The notes under the pieces are model-generated. The model had not been told where the DNA came from, made no database searches, and saw nothing but the letters and a program-made list of their open reading frames with translations. A stretch of 64,000 nucleotides of DNA from Plumapathes pennacea (Eukaryota > Cnidaria > Anthozoa > Antipatharia > Myriopathidae), in the NCBI GenBank assembly GCA_964036295.1, contig OZ038473.1:2239501-2303500 (forward strand), given 5' to 3'. The translations under genes and the position numbers were made by a program. Of this stretch, positions 37,364-49,052 are shown piece by piece (within the stretch, counting starts at the first letter, position 1; each line of letters begins with the position of its first letter).

Positions 37364-38873
37364 CTATTCAGTACACAAGTTCAAAATAAGCTGTTTGGCT
37401 TCTTGTAAACCATCAGCTTCACCACTATCGAGCACTTGGACCCCAACTGCACCAAATTTCCTCCCTTCCTCCAGCTTTGCCAGTATATCAAACATTGCAG
37501 TAATTTCTGCACTGGTCTTTGCACCAGGTTGATCTTGTTTGCTTGCTATAAGAACAACAGGAACACCAGAGAGCCTTTCATCAGCCAGTAGCCTTGACAG
37601 AGCTTGCTTAGCTTCGTCTAATCTCTGGTGATCACTTGCATCAACTAAATACACAAGTACACTGGTTCCACCAAAGAAGTTTGGCCAGTAAGAACGGAAC
37701 TTCTCAGCACCTCCAACTGAAAGTACACAAGAAAAAGGGTTCAATTAATTATTTTAATAAAAAGCAAACTGGTTCTTTTATCACTCTACTTTTTGAATCA
37801 CTTAGATTAAGGGTGGGGGAGGGGGGGGGGGGGGGGAGGGAGGGGGGTATGCATGTGGCAATATTAGTGTTCCTGCGTATACTGAACAGTATGTTTTACA
37901 GTTGCATTTATCCAGACTTGCAAATGTCATGCCTATATTCTCCTGGGCCCGGTTTTTCGAAAGCCAATTAAGCTAATCCAGGATTAACAAAATTCTTTCT
38001 GAAGACCTCTCTGCCGATAAAATGCAGGGTTTTGTTCAAATATGGATTAAAAGCTTGCTTTAGCTGAATATGTATCAAGGAAATCGTTGCAGGACAAAAT
38101 CTTCACATTTTCAGGCTTATAAATGACAAGAAAGTTTACACCTAATCCAGGATTAGCCTAAAGTGCTTTGAAAAACCGGGCCCTGGGCCCGGTTGTTCGA
38201 AAGCCAATTAAGCTAATCCAGGATTAACAAAATTCTTTCTCTCGACCTCTCTGCCAATAAACTGCAAGGTTTTGTTCGAAGATGGATTAAAGAGCTTGTT
38301 CCAGCTTAAGACGTATCAAGGAATTCGTTGCAGGACGAAACCTTCACATTTTCAGGTTTATAAATGACAAGAAAGTTTTGACCTAATGATCCAGGATTAG
38401 CCTAATCGTGCTTTGAAAAACCGGGCCCTGGCAATGAGAAACAATCAGACAGTGAAGTGCAATAATTTGTCCACTTGCGATCTTAAAGGAACGACAAGCA
38501 CAAACACGGAATGAAAATGTACAGTATGTCTAGACATGCTTTTTAATTGCTTACTTTCCCAGATGTCGAGTTTCAATCCATCTGTTGTAATACAAATAAC
38601 GTGAAACCCTTCGGTTGGCTTGGTAACGCCGGAAGACGTTAAACTTTGCTGAGCCAGTGCTCCCAAGAAAGTGCTTTTTCCAGCTCCGTCCAAGCCCAGG
38701 ACCAAAATTCGCTTCTCCGATAACAGCTGCTCACCATTTTCCTCAACTTCTTGGCGCTTTGCTAAAGCAACATAAAGTCCATAGCTTGTCACACAAGCAA
38801 CTACTCCTGTTGCAACGACCATGCCCAGCTTTCCAGTAACATCGAGCTCCTTGAACCAATTTAACAGGCCCAT
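37364..38873 (-). CDS. ARL10: ADP-ribosylation factor-like GTPase, ARL10-like, 2 exons
   Basis: Exons 38873-38555 and 37716-37364 join in phase to 223 residues (human ARL10 has 244). The N terminus MGLLNWF has a Gly2, followed by a hydrophobic segment at residues 16-38 that could anchor the protein. The GTPase core follows: P-loop GLDGAGKST (about residues 59-67), switch I PTEGF, switch II region EIGGAEKFRSYW (across the splice), VLVYLVDASD, guanine motif SKQD in place of NKQD, then a C-terminal helix. The Gln of the usual DxGGQ is absent, as in human ARL10 (EIGGS). ARL9 versus ARL10 cannot be separated by eye. The single intron holds two tandem MITEs. Confidence 0.88.
37945..38427. mobile_element. 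Two head-to-tail MITEs of the GGGCCCGGTTTTTCGAAA family
   Basis: Copy 1 is about 37945-38183, copy 2 about 38184-38427, same orientation, meeting at CCGGGCCCTGGGCCCGG. Each has GGGCCCGGTT(T/G)TTCGAAAG and TTGAAAAACCGGGCCC ends. They fill the centre of the ARL10-like intron. A poly-G run lies just before them at about 37818-37837. Confidence 0.85.
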
Positions 38874-39194
38874 CTTTACAAAACCGATCGACGCTCTGGC
38901 AAATACAACGAGGCGGCGTCGCCTTCCTGGCGTCCACTGTCTAGGAGTGGGTCAGGAGAACGAAACTAAACTCGTAGAAAAATTAACCTAAGTCGAAAGG
39001 ATGATATTGGTACGATACGCACAAAAAATTCATTTTAAACTATATCTTGTTTATTTTCATCTTTTATGAGCCTTTTCGTTGCTTATGATTTGGAACGGTA
39101 TTGTAAATTTTTGTACGTTCCTCTCCCCACTCCGAAATATTTTTCCCGTGAGCCCGCCGCCAATGTGCAGCGGATTCACTTGTCTCAAAACAAA
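38874..39194. promoter_or_regulatory. Divergent promoter of ARL10-like and FRA10AC1
   Basis: 321 bp between opposed start codons. Contains both 5' UTRs. No clear TATA box was seen. Confidence 0.5.
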
Positions 39195-42100
39195 ATGGCG
39201 GACAAGTTGAATTTAGAAGAGGTAGAGAAAGTATTTATACGCTCATTGTGCTAGTCAACAAAGTTACTAACGATTGAATTCTCTCAGGTTCATCGTGGAG
39301 GCGGCTATGGTTCCGAGTTTGATGACACTGAGTCAAACAGGTACGATTTGGTGCGTGTTTGTTGGGAGCAACTATAGAATACCCGACCACTTATTAATTC
39401 TTGTCTTCAGCTGTGCATGAAGCAGTCGAGTTTTTATATGCTGGAGATGTTACTTTTCTTTTGTCAGGAGAAATTGGAGAGACGATGAGTTATCAGGCAT
39501 CAAAAGGAAAAGCAATTCCACCGCTGGGCTGCCTTCAAAGAAATTCGTCACGTCTGAGTACTGCAAGTAAGTATTTATATAGTGGCGTAAATGCTTGTAG
39601 GGTTGTGGGGTATAGCTGGGCTCCTGGTTGAATATAATATAATAATAATATATGTGTTTTATTCTCCAGAGAAGAGGGCAGAAACCAGAGATTTCACCTC
39701 CTTTCTATGAATGCTGTATCCTTTGTTTATTCAGGCCAGTTGGCAAGTGAACTTACTTAATATATATTTAGTTTTTTACCACAACACACTAGTTCCTCGC
39801 TCTCTGATTGGTCGATTTACCGTGGTAAATAAGAGTCCAGACAACAATGCTGACGCCAGCTGATGCCAGCATGTCATGTTTTGCAGCGAAATAGTCAATG
39901 AAAGTTTCCTGTATATTTCTAAATGTTGTGGTAAAAAACAAATTTCCACTGGTTTGCCGTGGTGTGGACTCTTATTTACCACGATTTATGTCATCACATG
40001 GTCAAAATTAGTTGCGGACTCACTCGGCGAAGCGCCTCGTGAGTCCACAACATTTTGACCATGTGATGACATAAATTGTGGTAAATAAGAGTCCACACCA
40101 CGGCAAACCAGTGGAAATTTATCAAATAGCACAGCCTTGCGAATGTCATAAAGTAACTTTGGCATTAAGTAAGTATAAATGTGGACCCTATCAATTTTTT
40201 ACCCGAGTTTTTGGTTTTCATCCTTGATTGAGTAATGTTTTTGAACAGTATTCAAGACACAAGAAGATGATCAATGATTATTTGCTATATTTTGGTCCAG
40301 GAATAGAGCATTACAAGAGGGACAGGTTAGCTGAAGTGTGTTTTGTTGTGTGTGCTTTAAGTTAAAAGTAGTTTCAGTTTTAGTTTATCATACTTCAATC
40401 CTAGTTAATAAATGCCCATCCTCACAGCTCAAGAGACAAGACTGACTTTGATGTTATTCAAGCAGAACACAGGTAAATAATATAAAATAGACCAATTTTC
40501 AAGGTTGCAAGCTTTATGGTCCACAACTTTTTCATACACTGTATTTTATTGACAATTATGACACATATAAAGAATAATAAAGAGTATCAATTTCTCACTA
40601 CATCACTTTAATACATTGAGTTCAGGAGTGACTGAAAGGTGTATAACAGTAAACATTTAATGACAAGCAGGAAACAACACAGTCAGAAACAATGACATTA
40701 AACACCTGACAATCTTTTTCAGATTTGTCTGGAATGAGGAGGATAACCCAGACAGTACTTGGTAAGAAGTTTAAAAGTCACTCATTTTTCTATTGTGCAT
40801 ATGATCTTTTGCCAGAACAGGAGGCATAACTGTTCACAGTCAATTTGCCTTCAGCACTCAAATATTTTGAAACTTAGTCAGATTCTCTGCTGTTTTCATC
40901 CTTGTGAATGGTAAATATTACTTAAGACATATATAACATTAATATCACACAGGAGCATACTATATTCTTTTATAAAATAGTGATTATTCTATTAGTCAAT
41001 AAAATACACATCAGCATGTAATATACTCTCATCTAACATGGTTTTTTAGTCAATCAGAATGCACCTCATATCATAGACTGAGTTATTTTGTAAAATATAG
41101 TTTTCTTCTTGATTGTTGTCAGGTCAGTGTTTTTATTTCATACTTGCTGATATTTTGAAGTGTGATCCAATCCTCATTATTTTTGTTGTTGTTGTTGTTC
41201 AGGGAAAAACGCTTGGCCAAGAAATATTACGACAAACTCTTCAAGGAATATTGTATCTCAGATCTGAGTCGCTACAAAGATAACAAGGTAGAGCAAAAGC
41301 CATGTTGACCTCATGTATCAAGCAAAACAAGTTGAATCTATCAAGCATGAAACTTGTTATAAAGCCTTGTCAGAGCTACAGTGCAACTTGCAATCTCCAA
41401 AATTGTTGGAACAAATTTATTGTTATTAATTGCCTCTCAGTTTAGTCAAATCAAAGAATTGCTGAAATAACATTTGCACGAGGGAAGATGGTTCTAAATT
41501 ATTACTTTATGCAGGTTGCTCTCAGATGGAGAATAGAAAAAGAAGTGGTTGATGGAAAAGGTAAACTGTTTCAGATTTATATGCAGTTCTGATAATATAG
41601 TACGCAAATGTATACACTACATCACATACTTCTATTGAATTCTGCAGGCCAGTTTATGTGTGGAGATAAGAGATGTGCAGAGAAAGAAGGCCTTCGTAGC
41701 TGGGAGGTAATCCATGTTACATACTGTAACAACAGACAGAGGCAGTGGACAGTAGATAGTCAGCAATAGACAGAAGACAACAGACAGGTAACAGAAGACA
41801 ATAGTGGACAATAGGCAGTGGACAACATAGAGTGCAATTTTTCTAGATGTCTTCCCATACAAAGGCATGAAAAGGGGACAATTTTTGTGAGAAGTTTATA
41901 TAAAAAGGGTCACTATTTTGATTCCCAGAATGGTGTTTTAAAGGGTAAGGGTTGAAAGCCTGGACAGTCCCTCCCCATATGTATTAAATTCTTCTGGTCC
42001 CCCTCCATGGCAGACATCTACTGTAATATTAACTAGCTCCTCCTTTTCCAGGTGAATTTTGCTTACGTGGAACAAGGAGCAAAGAAGAATAGCCTTGTCA

Positions 42101-43879
42101 AGCTAAGTAAGTGATGCTTTACCTCAACAAACTTTTATTTGAATCTTATGTAATTTGATGCCCTTTATGTTTCAGGACTTTGTGCAGATTGTTCCTATAA
42201 ACTGAATTACCATCACAAGTAAGTATTAACCCCTTCACTTCCAATGTTCAAAATGCACACTCTCCCAACCTTTTAAAAGGAAAATGTATGAGTGATGTAG
42301 TGAGAATTGATAGTTTAATCAGCTATCATCTGAGCAAGGTATCAAAAGCCAAGTTCTCCTTACTGTATGATATATTTCAGGCGAGAAATTGAAGTTGATC
42401 AGTCTTGGGAGTGAAAGAGTTAAGCTTAAGGAGTTATTACCCTACACTGTAGAGAAAAAATTAATTGGCAGACACTTTCCTTGCCGCGGAGTCTACATGA
42501 ATGCTCAAATAGCCGCCTTCTTAGTGATTGTGGTAGTGGTTTCCGGTGCTCGGTAGAGTTTCCTTGGCCTGCTGGCTGTGGTCATTGTGATTTTACTGGA
42601 GACCTCCTTTCTAAAGCTATGAGAACCGAGCCGACCTGTTTTCTGGCATTGACTTGCTTGAGTCTTCAATGGTTTTTTTTTACGTTCCATGTGTTTTTAT
42701 AGTCCAGGGTACTGTTGTTCAAAGAGTGGATATCGCTATCCAGTTGATAAAATAAGCTTGAATGTTAACACTTATCCACTGGACAACGATTTATCCGGTG
42801 AATAGCGCTATCCACTCTTTGAACAACTGGGCCCCAGAGACAAAAAAAGTCCGGAAAAATCCGTTAAAGTCTGGGAAAAGTCCGTTATAGTCCGGAAAAG
42901 TCCGTTTAAGTCCGTTCATAGTTCACAACCCTGAACTCCGCCATTTAACGTGGTGTGAGAAGCCGAGAGAGCGCCTAGAGTCTATTGGGTTTTGTTTGGT
43001 ATTTCAGGAAGAAACTCGCAAAACAGAAAAAGAAGGAGACCAAAAAAGAAGCCAGGAAAGTCAAGAAAGAAAAGCGCGGGAAGGCGAAGAGCTATCACAG
43101 AGGGAAGGGAGAGGAAGATTCTAGCGATTCTGAAAAAAGTGATCGCGAGGAATCACCAAGAGCTGGTAAGACCGGGTTTGATTTTTTTTTTTATACAGAT
43201 TACGGCTGCGTCTACTCCAGTGTGTTTTTACTTTCACATTCGAGCGAAATCGGTGACAAAAACGCGAAAACATGATTGTTACAACACCGATGATTGTTAC
43301 AATCGAAGTACAATTTGTACTTCAACTGAGTTACTTCGCCCTGTTTGGCTTGAGAGAAACCGCTCTGGCATCATTTTCGGTTCGCGGACTGAAACGTTTC
43401 ACGAAAGCCAATTGAGTACCGCACCGTGTATTGCTTGCTTACTTTGATGGTTTGTTCGTTGCAGGTTCGTCGGGAGTTAGCTCTGCTCCTCAAGATAAGA
43501 CCACTGGTGCTTCAGTGCAGGAAGAAAACATCTGGAAAGGACCTACTAAAATTTTGCCCGATAAAACAAAGTAAGTTTTTAAACTACCTTTTCCACGAGG
43601 TAGTAATGTTTCGCGTACACTGTCAAAACTACGAAATGTAGTCAACCGTGAGTGGAGCACAAACATCGCACTGGAATCAGAGAAATTGTCATCATAATTT
43701 TTCCCAGCCATCTTTCCAGCTGCTCAAGTTCCTTTATGACTGCGAAGATCACTTTAGCTGTCATAAATTTTAACCTACATTTTAATTCAATGGTTTGATG
43801 TTTTTATTTTAACCCAGGTTTATCTTTCAATTGCAGAGAAGAAGAGTTTGACGACTATTTCGAAGGAATGTTCCTCTAA
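39195..43879 (+). CDS. FRA10AC1: FRA10AC1 homolog, 14 exons
   Basis: Nuclear protein linked to the spliceosome in vertebrates. Exons 39195-39221, 39288-39340, 39468-39566, 40257-40325, 40428-40472, 40723-40761, 41203-41287, 41515-41560, 41648-41706, 42052-42106, 42176-42218, 43008-43165, 43465-43570, 43837-43879 give 308 residues (human 315). Family blocks: GGGYGSEFDD near the N terminus, NDYLLYFGPG, DKTDFDVIQAEHRFVWNEED, WEKRLAKKYYDKLFKEYCIS, GKGQFMCGDKRC, SWEVNFAYVEQG, KLRLCADCSYKLNYHHK. The paired Cys (CGDKRC and CADC) could bind zinc. A Lys-rich then Ser/Glu-rich tail leads to the conserved ending EEEFDDYFEGMFL. The last exon and 3' UTR are the start of the segmental duplication; copies of its end occur at 49301 and 54979. 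Confidence 0.95.
39936..40120. repeat. Long near-perfect palindrome in FRA10AC1 intron 3
   Basis: Arms of roughly 85-90 bp: CCACTGGTTTGCCGTGGTGT...ATGTCATCACATGGTCAAAA on the left and the exact mirror on the right (ATTTTGACCATGTGATGACA...GGCAAACCAGTGG). The loop is about 30 bases around GGACTCACTCGGCGAAGCGC. A weaker outer repeat (TTACCGTGGTAAATAAGAGT) lies near 39820. Probably a foldback element. Confidence 0.88.
40973..41107. mobile_element. MITE with TTTATAAAATAGTGATTA-type ends
   Basis: Relative of 5158-5297: left CTTTTATAAAATAGTGATT and right GAGTTATTTTGTAAAATA, with AATATACTCTCATCTAACA inside. In a FRA10AC1 intron. Confidence 0.6.
42227..42423. mobile_element. MITE of the AACCCTTTCACTCCC family, copy 3
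   Basis: AACCCCTTCACTTCCAATG at left, TCTTGGGAGTGAAAGAGTTAA at right; interior matches the other two copies. In FRA10AC1 intron 11. Confidence 0.85.
42711..42836. mobile_element. Small MITE with GTTGTTCAAAGAGTGGATA ends
   Basis: Left TTGTTCAAAGAGTGGATA, right TATCCACTCTTTGAACAAC, about 125 bp. Second element in FRA10AC1 intron 11. Confidence 0.8.
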
Positions 43880-46212
43880 AACGTTCTGGTCCATTTCATC
43901 AAGTGATTTTAGCAACTGAGAGAAATGGCGGGAGCGATACCGCGTGGGGAATCTACAGGCGGAGAAGGGAGCCACACTTGGAAAAAGGTACCTGCAGAAA
44001 CTACAGGTTTGAAGACGTATTTAGAGGTACCAGCTATTAGCTCTTTAAACTTCATCGTAATTTCTGAACGGAATTCTAATGCTTTTCCGCGACGTTTTAC
44101 GTTGCTGCAATCACTGAACGACGGGTTTGATGAGCAGTGTTCAACGTAATGAGTGTAAGCCAGGTTTTCACGAGGCAAGGGGCGAGGACTAACAAGAAAT
44201 AATTATGCGCAAGCTGAAGGAAACCGAATTGTTTTGACACGCTTGCGTCGAGCCTGTTTGCACTGTGAAATATGGGCTATTGCGCGTCGCCTGTGAACTA
44301 AACCAGCCTTTATACGGCTTTAATCCGGAAAATCAACACGTGGAATAAGAAACATTGAGGATAGGGGCATATTACGAAATGATTACCACTTGATAGCGAC
44401 GCAGAGTCTGATGGCACAAACGTCAATAATTCCTCGTGTCAATTTTGCGGCACGTGAGTTTGACAGATCGTCAATTTAGTTGGCGCCGAACAGCTGGTAC
44501 AAAGAGCCGCTTGCAAAGGAACACAAACACAAGAATCGCATCGAACTTTCAGTAACTTTACACGAAGAAGTTGGCGTCGAAATTATTCCTCGATCATCTG
44601 GGACTTACAGCACTATATAGAGTGGTGCATGGATATGACGAGCGCGACTCACGTTACGACTCCAAGGAATCCGGCCAACACATCAGGTTTTTCGTGCTTT
44701 ATTAATAGAAAATGATATCGCGGCAAGGAACTGTCTCAGAAGAAACGGAAGACAGTTTGACTTGTAGACAATAGATATGTAGAATGTGCAACTTTTTGTG
44801 TTCGAAGAATAGTCAATTTGTTCCCATGGGAACGAGAAAGATCTAGCAACCAGGTGATTTTAGCTGGCAGTAAAGTGGGAGGTCTCAAGCTCTGGTGGTA
44901 AACAAGCTCGAACATGCAAATTTGGAGATAAATGAGTAGGTAACACGTATTAAACGAAGAAAGAATGGAAGAGACTATTTGCATTGTAGACATATGGTCT
45001 TAGTTAATTCCTTGACTTGTGAGGTTTTCTTTCCAGCATTCGCTGTATGACATTAACCATATAATGGAGAACAGAATAAATCGGTATTATCTCTTTGTCC
45101 TCTCTAACTCTGTGTCGGTGAAACTGAAAGATTCATTAATATTTCTCTGGCGAGAGAATGAAGTTCATCACTTTAATAGAAGTGGTTTAAAGGTTTTTTA
45201 ACACTGACGAACGCAGTTCATGTTGTAGTGTAATGAAAACATTCTGTTATTAGTAAAGACGTCAGTTTGAATACTCACAGAAACTTTAGCTATAAGGCAA
45301 TGAAAAAACGTCACGTAGTCTGCATATTTGACAAGTTTATTGGTCATAATTTACATAACGATATAACCCTAAGATCTTTGCCAACAAAAAGCTTGCATTG
45401 GGAAACCAAACCAAAATTGTGGTAAGAGCCAGCATCAAAAGAAAAGCCTGAGTACAATGTGAAAACAGCGAACAGCGAACTGAAACGAATTTTAATTGCT
45501 GAGCAGAGCAGCCACCTGATCGGTGAAATTATCCGGCAATTAATTAATAAATGGGGCATCGATTCATTTCACGTCGAGGGAATATGTTTCGAAACCACTA
45601 GATGTTCACAACGAAAAAGTAAAGCTGAGCGTTTACGCCCAGACTTATCTGCAGTTTTGATCTGATGCACAGCTGTCACTCAATCCGCACTGTATGACGC
45701 ACATGAGCGGGTAAATAATAGTAACGATCAGAAAAAGCATTCACAGAAACAGCGTGGATCGAGTGTGCGCATCAGTTTCAAAAACTGCAAAGGCCAAAGA
45801 TTGTCTAGAATTTCTGTAGTGTTTCTGGTGACGGCTGGAAACCGAGTCCGGTTTTAAAGCAGCTAAACAGTACCGTCGCTCACAGACCATGTAAGGATCC
45901 AACTTTAACGTCGAGCTGTAGGGATACGTCGTGGAAGCGAGTCAGGGTTTTCGATCACCCGGCAAACAGTACTGTTTATACCTCACAAGCAAGGCACGAC
46001 CCGAGTCAGACCGCAGAACGACCAGAGTCAAGCCAAAAACGACCCGAGTTAAGCCGAGAAACAGTTGCACCAGACAGTAAGGTTTTGACATTCTTCCGCA
46101 TATTACCGTTTGCACCTCACAGACAAAGAACAGCTCGAGTCGATTCGAACTACAGGCCTGTTCGTAGGACTTTCGGCCGCACCTGACTGTTGGTGGAAGT
46201 CGGTGTCTTCTG

Positions 46213-47271
46213 ATGGGGGAGCCGTCGCGCGGCTTTGGCGCGGTTAAACATGACGTTCGGTTCAGTGTGAACTGCATTTCGACAATTTTTACACTTTTCG
46301 GCAATGGTCTTCTTTTGCGTGCTTTTTGTAAAGTGCGTTCACTGAGAACTCCGGCCAACATGCTTCTCGTTAGCCTTGCAATTGCAGACTTGATGTATAT
46401 CGTTTCATTTGTGCTGGAAATTCTGAAGGGTAGGCTTGGACATGACTACAGTTGTTATTTCCATGTTATTCATCGAAAAATCTTCTTCGCCGTGAACGCG
46501 ACCGTGTTGTTAAACCTTGCAGCTATCAGCATCGAACGACTCGTCGCCATCAAGTTCTCTCTGCGATACATCGAACTGGTCACTAAACGCCGAGTGAAGA
46601 TTGCCGTGGCTACTGTTTGGCTCCTCGGTATTGCACTGAACGTCGTACCGTTTATTTTGAAGATAGTGTGGCGCTTAATCGAGACGGAGGACGAAGACAG
46701 CTTCGAAGATCTACTCCTTGGCAGCTATTCACGACATACGAGTGTTTCTGATCGTAGGGCAAGCTGCGTTGGCAATCAAAGTGCACAAAGTAAACCGAGG
46801 AACGGGCCCAGAGTGTTCTTTTGGTTCAGCTTCTGCCAACTGTTGCTGCCGTATGTTATAACTGTTGTCTGCCATGCTTGGATCTTTGTGATTGCAAGAC
46901 AACATTACAAGCGTGTGAAGGCACAGCTAGAGCACCTTTCTCCACATTTGAGTCTTCAGATAAAACATGCGAAAACGACGGCATTAGTCATGGGTAGTTT
47001 CTTGTTTTTGTTCACCCCATTGGTTGTAACTGCGTTTCTTAAAAAGTCGTTCACAAAAGGCCGGATGGTCAGATTCCTGCATGTCTACGTCTTACGCCTC
47101 GTCTCCTCGCAGTCTGCTTGGGTGAATCCTCTCATTTATGCATGGAGAAACGAAGGCTTCAGAAAAGCTTTCTGTGAAATCTTGAATCCAGTGTATTCAC
47201 GCCTTTGTCGTTGTCGTAGCGACGCCGAAAACCAAGACCCCCCAAGAATTCAAAGCGAAGAGAAGATATGA
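46213..47271 (+). CDS. Class A (rhodopsin-like) orphan GPCR, copy A, intronless
   Basis: 352 residues with seven hydrophobic helices and a very short N terminus (about 18 residues). Class A landmarks: GNGLLL in TM1 (N1.50), LAIADLMY in TM2 (D2.50), SCYFH before TM3 (Cys3.25), ERL in place of DRY at the end of TM3, VWLLG in TM4, a loop-2 Cys (ASCVGNQ), LLPYV in TM5 (P5.50), FLFTP in TM6 (Phe where Trp6.48 is usual), NPLIY in TM7. Loop 3 is short (about 30 residues) and basic. The tail has CRC and no obvious further domain. There is no Lys at the opsin retinal position. ATG at 46213, stop TGA. Ligand unknown; expanded cnidarian orphan families of this kind are common (inference). Confidence 0.92.
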   Translation: MGEPSRGFGAVKHDVRFSVNCISTIFTLFGNGLLLRAFCKVRSLRTPANMLLVSLAIADLMYIVSFVLEILKGRLGHDYSCYFHVIHRKIFFAVNATVLLNLAAISIERLVAIKFSLRYIELVTKRRVKIAVATVWLLGIALNVVPFILKIVWRLIETEDEDSFEDLLLGSYSRHTSVSDRRASCVGNQSAQSKPRNGPRVFFWFSFCQLLLPYVITVVCHAWIFVIARQHYKRVKAQLEHLSPHLSLQIKHAKTTALVMGSFLFLFTPLVVTAFLKKSFTKGRMVRFLHVYVLRLVSSQSAWVNPLIYAWRNEGFRKAFCEILNPVYSRLCRCRSDAENQDPPRIQSEEKI

Positions 47272-47725
47272 AGAATAGAGGTTGCGAAAAATAGGACCAA
47301 ACTCCATTTTGAGAAGCAAGTACACAGACTGAGACCTTCTCTTCAAACTCTCGCGCTTCTTGTTATGCCTTTTCGTCCGATTTAGAACCTAAGAAATACC
47401 GAGACGATACATAACGACTTGTCTTGTCGTTATATATAAACACAGAAAGCCGAGAGGAAACCAGAACAGGACAAGACAGCTCCGACTGACAGAGGATACC
47501 TGAAGGGACTAAACGAAGAAGACGGACAGTTACTGACGACAAATGCAGACAGACACACGCATAGAGGAAAGCCAGAGAGAAAAGAGAAACAGACGGACCA
47601 CGAAAGAGACTTCAACTATTAGTACCCTCGCAGCGCTCGGGAAAACTAATATTTTAAAAATGGCGTTGTAGTTGTTGAACTCGAACTATAAGTTTTGTAC
47701 TGTCTTAAGTGTTTGTTTCTTCTAT

Positions 47726-47764
<39 letters not shown>

Positions 47765-47785
47765 TTCATTTATTCATTTATTTGT

Positions 47786-47824
<39 letters not shown>

Positions 47825-49052
47825 TAGTGTTATTTAAGTAATAGAAATTAATGGACTTTGACTGTGAAAGACTATCCCCTAAGATAACTGTTCAATTAGT
47901 TCATTAATTTTCGGATCTATTTGGAGACAGTCATATTGTATTTAGCTCAGTCTTCATATCTCATATCTATATATATAAATCTATATTCATAAAGGTTATA
48001 TTTCGACTAAACTGTACAATAGTGAGATTCTCAATTTTGTTTGTCGCCGTAGAAATAAAAATAGAGAAAAGGCCTAACAGTTGTTACCTTTCTAAACTGA
48101 AACTGCATCGTTAATATTTTCTTTTTCTTCACTATTTCGTTTTACCTCTGCTTCTCTTCTACTTAATTATTCTCTGGCTATTTTCGTTCGCCTATTGTGG
48201 CCACCATTGTATTTCCGCTTCGTCATTACGAAGCGAATACTCGTTTTTTGTTGTTTTTCTTGTATGTTCAATCCATGCGAACACGCGACACCCTTAGCAT
48301 TATCGATGATCCGTGTCTGGGCAATATTCGTTCTCATAAATAAAATAACTTTTAGTCAAACTCCACTGACAAGAAATACCGAGAAACAAATGGAAATTTA
48401 CTGGCTTTCACGTCTGTGGGTCGCAGCCAAACTGCACGATAGTTTTTATTAGATAAAGTAGTTTTTAACCCCAGAAGAGGTAATCGATGTTAAAGTAGCA
48501 AAACAAATAACAAGCTAGCCTTAGTGTCTTTTTTCCCCCAAAACCACGAGGCGTACCGAGATACCTTATAGTAATAAAAACGAAATTACAAGGATTTTTT
48601 AAGAGAAACTTTTTGTTGTTTTGCCCGGTTCCAATTTGGTGGTATATACCCACGGATGGGAAACGAGCCTTAGAGCCAAGGTTGTTGTGTTGGGCCACTG
48701 CCATTTTCTGATGTGTTAAGTTTTCTTGATCGTGTTCCAAGAGAAGTGACTACTTTATTTTCTCATTACCGTGAACTCGCAGTTTTGCTTGAATAGAGGG
48801 CTGTATAACCTTGCTCAATATAATTTGATTCTTCTACTGCTCTCTCTATTCATGCTTGGAAGAACAATATGATTATAGGGCAAGCCATTAACCCAGACAT
48901 CAGCCAACATTAACTGACAACTAACATAAATAATGTGCACGTCACACAATAACTAAGGCTTGATATTATAACGCAGGTGCATAGTCTAAATATCATAAAT
49001 TCTTATACTAATTGTTCGTTCTTAAAATTATCTTTAAATAACAACATTTGTG
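47272..49052. other. 3' flank of GPCR A
   Basis: Probable 3' UTR plus spacer. Contains the ATTT tract and a possible poly-A signal (GAAATAAAAATAG near 48050). Almost the same sequence follows GPCR B (53018-54730), showing recent duplication. Open frames here are shadows repeated in both copies. Confidence 0.6.
47722..47825. repeat. (ATTT)n microsatellite downstream of GPCR A
   Basis: About 100 bp of TTTA repeats with few interruptions. Copies at the equivalent sites after GPCR B and C have different lengths and interruptions. Confidence 0.95.

Noticed and set aside
43925..44149. 74-codon frame just after FRA10AC1 (with equivalents at 49259-49507 and 54937-55185)
   Set aside because: Lies in the FRA10AC1 3' UTR; the three copies shift frame relative to each other.
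47430..47615. Minus-strand frames in the GPCR 3' flanks (also 53115-53300, 58733-58963)
   Set aside because: Repeated only because the flank is duplicated; Ser/Phe/Cys-rich composition comes from the purine-rich plus strand.
48195..48452. 85-codon frame after GPCR A and its copies at 53872 and 60940
   Set aside because: Part of the duplicated spacer, no ATG-context or motif support, and altered upstream in unit 3.
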